Positions 52,139-59,309 of a stretch of 64,000 bases of DNA are shown one piece after another. Origin of the DNA: Hymenobacter piscis (lineage in GTDB: Bacteria > Bacteroidota > Bacteroidia > Cytophagales > Hymenobacteraceae); contig NZ_JAHHZN010000012.1 in assembly GCF_018760735.1 (NCBI RefSeq), forward strand, positions 1 to 64,000, read 5' to 3'. The translations under genes and the position numbers were made by a program. Below the pieces are notes generated by a model, which worked only from the letters and a program-made list of their open reading frames with translations, ran no database searches and was not told the DNA's origin. Each line of letters begins with the position of its first letter. The stretch's first letter is position 1.

Positions 52139-52755
52139 AATCACAGATGTTGCAGATGACACAGATGCCACAGATTCGTTCTGGTAGCGGATTTGTTCTG
52201 GTTGGGTTTGATTCGTTCTGGTGGCAGATTCGTGCTGGTGGGTGGTTTAGGTTGGGCGAGGAGAACCGACGAAACGGTTGTAGGTTAGACGAGGGGCACT
52301 GAAATTCAGAAGCTGGGCGACTTCAAGTTGGTAGGCATTGAGGTAATCTAGTACCTGCGCATGATGGGCCGGGATGCTGTCACTCAGCGCTTTCGGCTCT
52401 GCCAGCACAACCTTCTCCCCCCAGAAAATCGACGCGGCGGCTACCAACCTGCTCGTTCCGGTAGAACAACGGCAACTCCAGTTCCCGCTCAAAAGCCAGC
52501 CCGCTCTCCCGCAGTTCAATCGCCAGACACCGCTGGGACACCACTGCGGGAAACCCCGGTCCTAACTGCGTATGCACCCGCATAGCGCCCCCAACAACCT
52601 CCCTCGTCAATTCCTGATGCTTATACTCTCCCATCTTCAAAGCCTGTAATCATCCCTGTTTCACCGAAATCAATGCATTAGAAATCCCCCAGCAGAACGC
52701 ATCACCCCGCCAGAACAAATCTGTGACATCGGCGTCATCGGCAACATCTGTGATT
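52139..52755. mobile_element. cassette with 46-bp terminal inverted repeats around a broken GxxExxY gene
   Basis: Arms 52139-52184 (AATCACAGATGTTGCAGATG...) and 52710-52755 (...GGCAACATCTGTGATT) pair over 46 nt with about five mismatches. They directly abut the ribE start codon (2 bp) and the stop codon of the sugar transferase gene (0 bp). Inside are more ACAGAT units and a minus-strand GxxExxY pseudogene. It looks like a MITE-like or larger version of the intergenic palindromes, but with cargo. Confidence 0.72.
52247..52640 (-). pseudogene. GxxExxY-family protein, frameshifted
   Basis: The N-terminal part in one frame (HQELTREVVGGAMRVHTQLG, PGF..., LAIELRESGLAFERELELPL, RVDFL) and the C-terminal part in another (EKVVLAEPKALSDSIPAHHA, QVLDYLNAYQLEVAQLLNFS) together make a full GxxExxY protein of about 125 residues, a PD-(D/E)xK-like family of unknown role. 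The break lies at a run of six G (52417-52422 on the minus strand); five G would restore the frame. The namesake motif is degenerate (G-F-P-A-V-V-S). Confidence 0.82.
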
Positions 52756-54174
52756 TTATTTGCCCCGCCCCTCAATGATGATCTTGAGCGTGTAGAGCAG
52801 CACCCGGAAGTCCATGGCCAGGCTCATGTTTTCGATGTAAAGGATGTCGAATTTGAGGCGTTCGACCATCTGGGGGACGGTTTCGGCGTAGCCGTATTTC
52901 ACCTGGCCGAGGCTGGTGAGGCCGGGGCGCACGCGGTGCAGGTGGCGGTAATGGGGCGCGAGCCGCACAATCTGGTCGATGAAGAACTGCCGCTCCGGGC
53001 GGGGCCCGACGATGCTCATATCGCCCCGGATGACGTTCCAGAACTGGGGCAGCTCGTCGAGGCGGACGCGCCGCATAAAGCGGCCCCAGGAGGTGATGCG
53101 CGGGTCGTGGTCGGATGAGAGGGCCGGCCCCTGCTGCTCGGCCTCGACGACCATGGAGCGAAACTTATAGATGCGAAACGGCACCCCGTGCCGCCCGATG
53201 CGCTCCTGGGAGTAAAATACCGGCCCCGGCGAGGAGAGCTTCACCATGATGGCCGTGAAGGCATACACCGGCCAGGCCAGCAGCAGGAACAGCACGGAGG
53301 CCACCACATCGAGCAGGCGCTTGAGCACCTTCTGCCAGAGCGGCAGCAGGTCCTGCTTGATTTCGATCAGGGGCGTGCCGAACACGTGGCTCACCTTCAC
53401 CGAGCCCAGCAGCATCTGGTAGAGGTCGGGCAGGATGCTCACGCGGGCGGTGGTTCCTTCCAGCAGGGTCAGGATTTCCTCAATCACGCGGTGCTCGCTC
53501 GACTCAATGGCGATAATGATCTGCTCGATGTTGAGCGCCTCCACCAGGGCCGGCAACTGCTGGTAGGAGCCCCGGTCGGGCAGCTCGGCGGCCAGCTGTT
53601 CGTCGGCGGGGGTGTGGCCCAGGGGCGTGAAGCCCACCAGCCGCAGGCCCAGGTGGCGGCCGGTGCGGCGCAGCTCCTGAAACGTGTCGCGGGCCAGCAC
53701 CCCCGAGCCCACCAGCAGCGTGTTAAAGCTGATGACGCCCCCGCGCACCAGCCGCTGCACGCTGCTTACAGCCCAGAGCCGCAGCACGGCCGAGATGGTA
53801 AAGTGCAGCAGGAAGTAGGCCGAAATGGTTTTGTAGTAGCTGCGGTAGTTCTGCACGCCCTGGTCGTCGAGCAGCAGCACGAAGAAAATGATGACGCCCC
53901 CCAGCACCGACACCTGGCCCAGGCGAATCACCCCGGCCAGGCGGGACTTGCGCAGAATGTCGTGGTACTCGCCCAGCAGGGCGTAGAGGCCGGTCCAGAA
54001 GGTGGCAATCATCAGCGCCGCCCCGGCCACGAAGGGGGCATCCGTGGCCAGGTCGTAACCGGGGCTGATTTCGCGCAGCAGGTACTTGCGCAGCAGAAAA
54101 AAACATCCCCACGCCAGCAGGGCCGCCCCGAAGTCGGCGGCTATCAGCTTCAGTTTTTGGAGAGTACGAATCAA
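52756..54174 (-). CDS. undecaprenyl-phosphate sugar-1-phosphate transferase (WcaJ-like)
   Basis: 472 residues. Four to five N-terminal membrane helices, a middle nucleotide-binding-like domain (LLVGSGVLARDTFQELRRTG), then a fifth helix and the bacterial sugar transferase domain: MVKLSSPGPVFYSQERIGRH, FRIYKFRSMV, WGRFMRRVRLDELPQFWNVI and SIVGPRPERQFF. It starts polysaccharide assembly on the lipid carrier. A -7 box TACCTTTG (54295-54302, minus strand) gives a 120-nt leader. Confidence 0.93.
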   Translation of the reverse strand: MIRTLQKLKLIAADFGAALLAWGCFFLLRKYLLREISPGYDLATDAPFVAGAALMIATFWTGLYALLGEYHDILRKSRLAGVIRLGQVSVLGGVIIFFVLLLDDQGVQNYRSYYKTISAYFLLHFTISAVLRLWAVSSVQRLVRGGVISFNTLLVGSGVLARDTFQELRRTGRHLGLRLVGFTPLGHTPADEQLAAELPDRGSYQQLPALVEALNIEQIIIAIESSEHRVIEEILTLLEGTTARVSILPDLYQMLLGSVKVSHVFGTPLIEIKQDLLPLWQKVLKRLLDVVASVLFLLLAWPVYAFTAIMVKLSSPGPVFYSQERIGRHGVPFRIYKFRSMVVEAEQQGPALSSDHDPRITSWGRFMRRVRLDELPQFWNVIRGDMSIVGPRPERQFFIDQIVRLAPHYRHLHRVRPGLTSLGQVKYGYAETVPQMVERLKFDILYIENMSLAMDFRVLLYTLKIIIEGRGK

Positions 54175-54294
54175 GAGCGGGAGAGCTAAGCAGGCCAGCC
54201 GGGCCGCCGGAATGATTTTTCGGGGCTGAAGCCGTAGTTTTACGCCTCAGTTGTTGCCCGGCCCCAGCGACCGGGGCCATTTTGGGGAGCTGGG

Positions 54295-54302
54295 CAAAGG
54301 TA
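54295..54302 (-). promoter_or_regulatory. -7 promoter box (TACCTTTG) of the sugar transferase gene
   Basis: TAnnTTTG match on the minus strand about 120 bp upstream of the start codon. Confidence 0.5.
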
Positions 54303-54381
54303 GGAATTAGCCGCTATCCGGGCGCCCCGGCGCCGCTCCCCCCGCCGTTCTGCTTACTGTTCGCCTCCTTTCCTTGCTCTC

Positions 54382-55041
54382 ATGCACGCTGATACCTATC
54401 GTCATCGGGGAATGCGCCGCGCCTTGGTGGAAGAGCTGCGCCGCAAAGGCATCCGCGACGAGCGGGTGCTGGCGGCCGTGGGTGCGGTGCCCCGCCACCA
54501 GTTCTTCGCCTCGGCCTTCCAGCCCCACGCCTACCACGACAAAGCCTTTCCCATCGGCGAGGGCCAGACGATTTCCCAGCCTTACACGGTGGCCTACCAG
54601 ACCGAGCTGCTCGGCATCCGGCCCCAGGACCGGGTGCTGGAAATCGGGACGGGCTCGGGCTACCAGTGCTGCGTGCTGCTCGAGCTTACGGCCCAGGTCT
54701 TTAGCATCGAGTACAACCCGGTCCTGTTCGAGCGCACCGCCCGCCGCCTGACCACCATGCAGCGCCCGGCCCAGCTGTTCTGCGGCGACGGCTCCCTGGG
54801 CCTGCCCCAGCACGCGCCCTTCGACAAGATTCTGGTGACGGCCGGCGCGCCCACCCTGCCCCGGCCCCTGCTGCGCCAGCTGCGGGTGGGCGGGGCCCTG
54901 GTCATCCCCGTGGGCGACGAAACCAGCCAGCGTATGGTGCGCGTGGTGCGTGAGAGCGAGGACGAGTTTTCCCGTCAGGACCTGGAAGAGTTCCGCTTCG
55001 TGCCCCTGCTGGGCAAAGCCGGATGGGGCAGTGGTGAATGA
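54382..55041 (+). CDS. pcm: protein-L-isoaspartate O-methyltransferase
   Basis: 219 residues. It repairs isoaspartate residues using SAM. Motifs: GQTISQPYTVAYQTELLGI, DRVLEIGTGSGYQ (motif I), LVTAGAPTLPRPLLRQLRVG and GGALVIPVGD. The last residues GSGE and the TGA stop are encoded by the GTGAATGAGTGA repeats of element L that follow, so the C-terminus is repeat-derived. Confidence 0.94.
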   Translation: MHADTYRHRGMRRALVEELRRKGIRDERVLAAVGAVPRHQFFASAFQPHAYHDKAFPIGEGQTISQPYTVAYQTELLGIRPQDRVLEIGTGSGYQCCVLLELTAQVFSIEYNPVLFERTARRLTTMQRPAQLFCGDGSLGLPQHAPFDKILVTAGAPTLPRPLLRQLRVGGALVIPVGDETSQRMVRVVRESEDEFSRQDLEEFRFVPLLGKAGWGSGE

Positions 55042-55201
55042 GTGAAGTGGTGAATGAGTGAACGGTTCGGTCATCCTGAGCGGAGCGAAGGACCTCATCA
55101 CGTTGGAACGAGCCGTTGATGGGGCCGTGCTCACGTGACAAGGTCCTTCGCTCCGCTCAGGATGACCGAATGGTTCACTCATTCACCACCTCACTCATTC
55201 A
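55035..55201. repeat. palindromic intergenic element L, 61-bp arms
   Basis: Arms 55035-55095 and 55141-55201 pair over 61 nt with three mismatches. The inner 30 nt (TTCGGTCATCCTGAGCGGAG...) are perfect; the outer part is TGAATGAGTGA units. It overlaps the last codons of pcm and ends just before the next gene's -7 box. Confidence 0.95.
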
Positions 55202-55206
55202 CCGCC

Positions 55207-55214
55207 TACCTTTG
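55207..55214 (+). promoter_or_regulatory. -7 promoter box (TACCTTTG) of the second thioesterase gene
   Basis: It starts 6 bp after the end of palindrome L and 33-40 bp before the start codon. Confidence 0.55.
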
Positions 55215-55246
55215 CACTTTCTTCGCTGATTTCAACAACCCCGATA

Positions 55247-55801
55247 ATGCTGCGCAAACAGAAGCCCGTGAAAGACTCGTTCGTTCGGATGACCGAGCTG
55301 GTGCTGCCCAACGACACGAACACGCTCAACAACCTGATGGGCGGCCGCATGATGCACCTGATGGACGTGGCCGCCGCCATTTCGGCCCAGCGCCACTCCA
55401 ACCGCATCGTGGTGACGGCCTCGGTCGATAACGTCTCGTTCCGGGAGGGCATCAAGCTCGGCAGCGTGGTGACGCTCGAAGCCCAGGTGACGCGCTCGTT
55501 CAGCTCCAGCATGGAAGTGCACATCGACGTGTGGGCCGAGGACATCCCCAGCGGCACCAAGGTAAAATCCAACGAAGCCTTCTTCACCTTCGTGGCCGTA
55601 GACCAGTCGGGCCGCCCGATTGACGTGCCGGACGCCACCCCCGAAACGCCCGAGGAAGTAGCCCTCTACGACGGAGCCCTGCGCCGCCGCCAGCTGCGCC
55701 TGGTGCTGGGCGGGCGCATGGCTCCCCAGGATGCCACCGAGCTCAAAGCCCTCTTCGACCTGGTGGCCCAGGCCGCCGACGACGAGCCGGCCGGCTCTTA
55801 G
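55247..55801 (+). CDS. hotdog-fold acyl-CoA thioesterase, second copy
   Basis: 184 residues. TLNNLMGGRMMHLMDVAAAI and VVTASVDNVSFREGIKLG mark the YciA/BACH-like acyl-CoA hydrolases. It is longer than the copy at 28.1 kb because of a C-terminal extension. Its TAG stop codon is the first TAG of the TAGGGAT tandem repeat. Confidence 0.88.
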   Translation: MLRKQKPVKDSFVRMTELVLPNDTNTLNNLMGGRMMHLMDVAAAISAQRHSNRIVVTASVDNVSFREGIKLGSVVTLEAQVTRSFSSSMEVHIDVWAEDIPSGTKVKSNEAFFTFVAVDQSGRPIDVPDATPETPEEVALYDGALRRRQLRLVLGGRMAPQDATELKALFDLVAQAADDEPAGS

Positions 55802-55854
55802 GGATTAGGGATTAGGGATTAGGGATTAGGGATTAGGGATTAGGGATTAGGGAA
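55799..55854. repeat. (TAGGGAT)7 heptanucleotide tandem repeat
   Basis: Seven perfect TAGGGAT units followed by a TAGGGAA copy. It looks telomere-like but lies inside the chromosome next to palindrome M and overlaps the stop codon of the thioesterase gene. Confidence 0.95.
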
Positions 55855-55856
55855 AG

Positions 55857-55988
55857 AACGTCATTCCGAGCGAAGGCGAAGCCGTAGCCGAGGAATCTCG
55901 CGTGCTGAGGTTGCCAAAGTAATCCTGCTATTGGGTTACCATTGCACCGTCAGCACGCGAGATTCCTCGGTTCCGCTCGGAATGACGC
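55857..55988. repeat. palindromic intergenic element M
   Basis: Left arm CGTCATTCCGAGCGAAGG... (from 55859) and right arm ending CGGAATGACG (55987) pair through CGAGGAATCTCGCGTGCTGA; the left arm carries about a dozen extra bases, so the stem is bulged. The loop shares GTTACCATTGCAC with element H. Confidence 0.88.
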
Positions 55989-56085
55989 TCTGGGGCCTGC
56001 TCCTGTTCACCGGGCCATTGCGCCGGTTAGGACCGCCGGAATGCAGGCCGTAAATTGCCGGTACGCTTTCTTTTTGCCGATTTGT

Positions 56086-56952
56086 ATGGATAACGCCGCC
56101 ACGCTCGCCTTCTTTCAGAACTTCTACACTGAAGCCTCCCTGTACGTGGTAGCCGAACCCGCCGGGACCGTTGAAGCAGTGGCCGCAGCCGTATCCCCAG
56201 CCAAAGCCCCGCCGGCACCCCTGCCTCCCGCCGCCCCGGCCGTAGCACCCGTCGCAGCCGCGGCCGTGCCTGCCCCGCCGCCGGTGGCGCCAACTCCGGC
56301 CCCCGTGGCGGTGCCACCGGCTGCACCCGCTCCAGTGGCGACTGCTCCGACAGTAGCTCCCGTAGTGCAGCCTCCGGCGGTATCTGCTCCGACTGCTGCT
56401 CCAGCAGCAACTCCGGCGGCCGCCCCTACTCCGGCAACTCCGGCGGAGCGGGCGGCCGTGACGCTGACGCTGGGCCAGTTGCCGGCCGCGCCCGCCGCGC
56501 CGCCCTCCCAGCCGGGCCGGGTGCAGCCCACGCCCACTCAGTCGCCGGTGGCGCACGTACCGTTTTCCACCCTGGGCAGCAACGCGGGTGGCCTCGTGGT
56601 GCTGGTGCGCGTCTCGCCCGACCAGTTCCGCAAGCTGCCCCGCAACGTGTTCCTCAACAACCTGCTCAAGGCCCTGCGCCTGATTGTGGAAGACGTGGTG
56701 CTGGTAAACGTGGAGCACCCCAGCTACCCGGTGGCTTTGTGCAGCCTGCGCCGGCACCTGACGGCCCGGCAGTTCCTGGCCTTCGGCAAAAACCTGCTCG
56801 ACGTGGCCGTCTACACCACTCAGCCCTACGAGCCGGTGCTGCTCTACGGCGACACGGCCTTTCTTGGCGCCGGCGAAATCGAGATGCTCGAATACGACGC
56901 CGGCCGCAAAAAGAAGCTCTGGCAGGCCGTGCAGCGCATGTTTGGGGTGTAA
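56086..56952 (+). CDS. hypothetical protein with Pro/Ala-rich linker, Bacteroidota type
   Basis: 288 residues from ATG 56086. Residues 1-25 form a short helical part (AATLAFFQNFYTEASLYVV), residues 30-150 are an Ala/Pro/Val-rich linker, and the last 120 residues form a compact domain (FLNNLLKALRLIVEDVVLVN ... KKKLWQAVQRMFGV). Small Bacteroidota proteins with a similar end (K-L-W-x-x-L/V-x-x-x-F) exist but I cannot assign a function; a replication-clamp-loader accessory role has been guessed for some and is not supported here. The upstream sequence is the end of palindrome M. Confidence 0.62.
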   Translation: MDNAATLAFFQNFYTEASLYVVAEPAGTVEAVAAAVSPAKAPPAPLPPAAPAVAPVAAAAVPAPPPVAPTPAPVAVPPAAPAPVATAPTVAPVVQPPAVSAPTAAPAATPAAAPTPATPAERAAVTLTLGQLPAAPAAPPSQPGRVQPTPTQSPVAHVPFSTLGSNAGGLVVLVRVSPDQFRKLPRNVFLNNLLKALRLIVEDVVLVNVEHPSYPVALCSLRRHLTARQFLAFGKNLLDVAVYTTQPYEPVLLYGDTAFLGAGEIEMLEYDAGRKKKLWQAVQRMFGV

Positions 56953-56970
56953 TTTGGAGGCTTGAGACTT

Positions 56971-57092
56971 AGAAAAAGCACGTCATCCTGAACGGAGTGA
57001 AGGACCTTATCCAGTTTGAACGAACCGTACTAACGAGTGTCGTTCAAACTGAATAAGGTCCTTCACTCCGCTCAGGATGACGTGCTTTTTCT
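56971..57092. repeat. palindromic intergenic element N, 53-bp arms
   Basis: Arms 56971-57023 and 57040-57092 pair over 53 nt with two mismatches (AGAAAAAGCACGTCATCCTG...), loop of 16 nt. A-rich start and T-rich end make it a plausible terminator for the convergent genes on both sides. Confidence 0.95.
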
Positions 57093-57098
57093 AGGTCC

Positions 57099-58256
57099 CT
57101 ACTTCAGCACCGAAGCCAGCTTGGCTTCCAGCTCGGCGCCGCGCAGGTTTTTGCCGATGATGCGGCCCTGGGGGTCGAGCAGAATGGAAGCGGGGATGGA
57201 CTTGATGCCGTAGGTCTGGCCGGCGGCCGATTCCCAGCCTTTCAGGTCCGAAACGTGCTTCCAGGTGAGCTGGTCGGCCTCGATGGCCTTGAGCCACTTG
57301 CCCCGGTCCTGGTCGAAGCTCACGCCGTAGATTTCAAAGCCCGGGCCTTGGCCCTTGTACTTGTTGTAGGCGCGCACTACGTTGGGGTTTTCGCGGCGGC
57401 AGGGACCACACCAGCTGGCCCAGAAGTCGATGAGCACGTACTTGCCGCGCAGGCTGGTGAGGGCCAGCGGCTGCCCGGCCGGGGTGGCCAGGTTGATTTC
57501 GGGGGCCACGGAGCCCAGGGCGGTGGTGCGCAGCCCCTCCAGGCGGGTGACCAGGCTCTTGGTGTAGCGGGAGTTGGGCTGGCTGGCCTTGAGCTGGCTG
57601 GCCACGGAGTCGGCCAGGGCGAAATTCTCGTCGGGGTTGAGCACGTTGGCCACCACGAAGCCCGACACGATGGAGCCCGGGTTCTGCCGGATCAGGCGCA
57701 GCACCTGCCGCTGGCCCTGGCTCTGCAGGGCCTGGGCCTGGGCCTGAATGGCCTGCATGGAGTCGGTGCGGTTGGCCTGGGCGGCGGCGGCGTAGCGCTG
57801 CTCCAGGCGGGGCATCTGCTCCTGCAGCAGCTGCTGACTGGCCGTGAGTTGCTGATTGATGGTGCGCAGCAGCTCCGAGTCGGGGGAGCCCTGCACGGTG
57901 TAGGTGGCGGGCAGCTGCTGGGCGTCGGCGGCCAGCTCCAGGCGGGTGCCGTTGCCGAGCACCACCAGGGCCTGGTTCTGGTCGGTGGTTTTCACCTGGT
58001 AGAGGCCGGCCTCGGGCACGGAGCCGGTAAAGCGGAACTGGCCCTTGTCGTCTACGGTAGCTGTATCGCGCGATACGAACTGGGTTTCGCCCAGCTCGGC
58101 CAGGTACACTTTGGTGCCGGCCGGGGCATTTTGCAGCTGGCCCACCAGCTGGTAGCCGGCCCCGTCGGCGGAGGCCGCGCCGGTGGTGGGCGGGGTGTTT
58201 TTGTTGCAGGCGTTGGTCATGCCCAGCAGGGCACCAAAATAGAGCAGGCTCTTCAT
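57099..58256 (-). CDS. TlpA-family thiol-disulfide oxidoreductase lipoprotein with DUF4369-like N-terminus
   Basis: 385 residues from ATG 58256 (an ATG three codons earlier is possible). A lipobox-like MTNAC gives a lipidated Cys near residue 17. The N-terminal domain (YQLVGQLQNAPAGTKVYLAE) resembles DUF4369, followed by a helical coiled-coil region and a thioredoxin fold with WASWCGPCRREN (Cys near residues 283 and 286) and IPASILLDPQGRI. It probably reduces periplasmic disulfides. Such proteins are abundant in Bacteroidota. Confidence 0.88.
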   Translation of the reverse strand: MKSLLYFGALLGMTNACNKNTPPTTGAASADGAGYQLVGQLQNAPAGTKVYLAELGETQFVSRDTATVDDKGQFRFTGSVPEAGLYQVKTTDQNQALVVLGNGTRLELAADAQQLPATYTVQGSPDSELLRTINQQLTASQQLLQEQMPRLEQRYAAAAQANRTDSMQAIQAQAQALQSQGQRQVLRLIRQNPGSIVSGFVVANVLNPDENFALADSVASQLKASQPNSRYTKSLVTRLEGLRTTALGSVAPEINLATPAGQPLALTSLRGKYVLIDFWASWCGPCRRENPNVVRAYNKYKGQGPGFEIYGVSFDQDRGKWLKAIEADQLTWKHVSDLKGWESAAGQTYGIKSIPASILLDPQGRIIGKNLRGAELEAKLASVLK

Positions 58257-58545
58257 GTGGGTCATCAGTCGGGGAAGCAAACCGGCCCGCCGGGGGCCGG
58301 GGTGTGGGGCAAAGGACGAGGAAACGGGCCGCAAGTTGCCAAATTCGGCCGGATTTGTCAGCCCCCGCCCTAACCCCGCTCCCACCCGAACGGTTCCGCC
58401 GCCCCCCTACGGCCAGTAGTTGCCGCCAGGGCCGCCCCTGCTGCCGCGCCTGGGAGAAAGCCCGTCCTTCCGAGCCTGCTCAGAAGGGCCGCCCCGCTTA
58501 TTTCGTGACAACGTTCCGCATCCCTACTCCCACAACCCAAGGCCC

Positions 58546-59061
58546 TCAGTCCAACGGGATATACGCCGCTATTTTCTGGCCCAGGTCGCGGCCGAACAGG
58601 TTGCGGGCCAGCTCCTGGCCGCGGGGGTCGAGCAGCACGGTAGCGGGGCGCGTCTCCACTTCGTAGGCCCGGGCCACCGGGTTGGTGGGGCGGTCCAGCA
58701 CCTGGGGCCAGCGCAGCGAATCGGCCGCCGCGACCCGCGCCCAGTCGGCCCCGTGCGCATGCGCCCACACACTCACGATTTGCAGGCCCCGGCTATGGAA
58801 CTGCTGGTGGAGCTTGCGCAGGTTGGCGTTTTCGGCCCGGCAGGGGGCGCAGTCGGCGGCCCGGAAATCGAGCAGCACGTAGCTGCCGCGCCAGCTGCGG
58901 AGCGTAAGCGAGTCGGCAGTGGCGGTGGGCAAGGTGAAATCCGGGGCCGGAGGCCGGGTAGCCTGGCGGTTGACCGTGGCGGCCCCGGGTTCGGCCGGGG
59001 CGCCCAGGCGCTGGCAGCCACCCAGCAGCAACACCAGAAATCCGAAACAGAAGCCGCGCAT
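58546..59061 (-). CDS. TlpA/redoxin-family lipoprotein
   Basis: 171 residues. Lipobox LLLGGC gives Cys 16; the thioredoxin-fold CxxC is DCAPC (Cys 71 and 74) in FRAADCAPCRAENANL, and the cis-Pro loop is VETRPATVLLDPRG. ATG 59061 is chosen as the start; the AGTAGTG tandem repeat begins 1-2 bp upstream, which leaves no room for a Shine-Dalgarno. Confidence 0.87.
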   Translation of the reverse strand: MRGFCFGFLVLLLGGCQRLGAPAEPGAATVNRQATRPPAPDFTLPTATADSLTLRSWRGSYVLLDFRAADCAPCRAENANLRKLHQQFHSRGLQIVSVWAHAHGADWARVAAADSLRWPQVLDRPTNPVARAYEVETRPATVLLDPRGQELARNLFGRDLGQKIAAYIPLD

Positions 59062-59305
59062 GGTAGTGAGTAGTGAGTAGTGAGTAGTGAGTAGTGAGTA
59101 GTGAGTAGTGAGTAGTGAGTAGTGAGTAGCATACGAGGTTTTCCGGTGATGGTGGCATTGGAAGCAGACCGCAACTTCCGCAACGACCGGTCCGCCGCCG
59201 GACCGGGGTGGGCCGCCGCAAAGCACAACGACGCCCCCGGCCGGGCCGGGGGCGTCGTGGCAATAGCGAGTCTCATAACCCACTACCAACTACTCACTAC
59301 TAAAC
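59062..59305. repeat. element O: inverted AGTAGTG heptamer repeats around a central terminator
   Basis: Nine or so GTAGTGA units (59063-59128) are matched by ACTCACTACT near 59288-59300 in inverted orientation. In the centre ACGACGCCCCCGGCC (59228-59242) pairs with 59244-59258 in a perfect 15-bp stem without a T-run. The region separates the redoxin and gatB genes, both on the minus strand. Confidence 0.82.
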
Positions 59306-59309
59306 TCGC

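Noticed and set aside
55799..55854. TAGGGAT repeat as a telomere or replicon end
   Set aside because: It lies between ordinary chromosomal genes on both sides and only seven copies are present; other loci here have unrelated heptamers of the same kind.
59062..59289. Longer redoxin start through Ser/Leu/Thr/His repeats
   Set aside because: The sequence is translated AGTAGTG repeat; the lipoprotein signal starts at ATG 59061.
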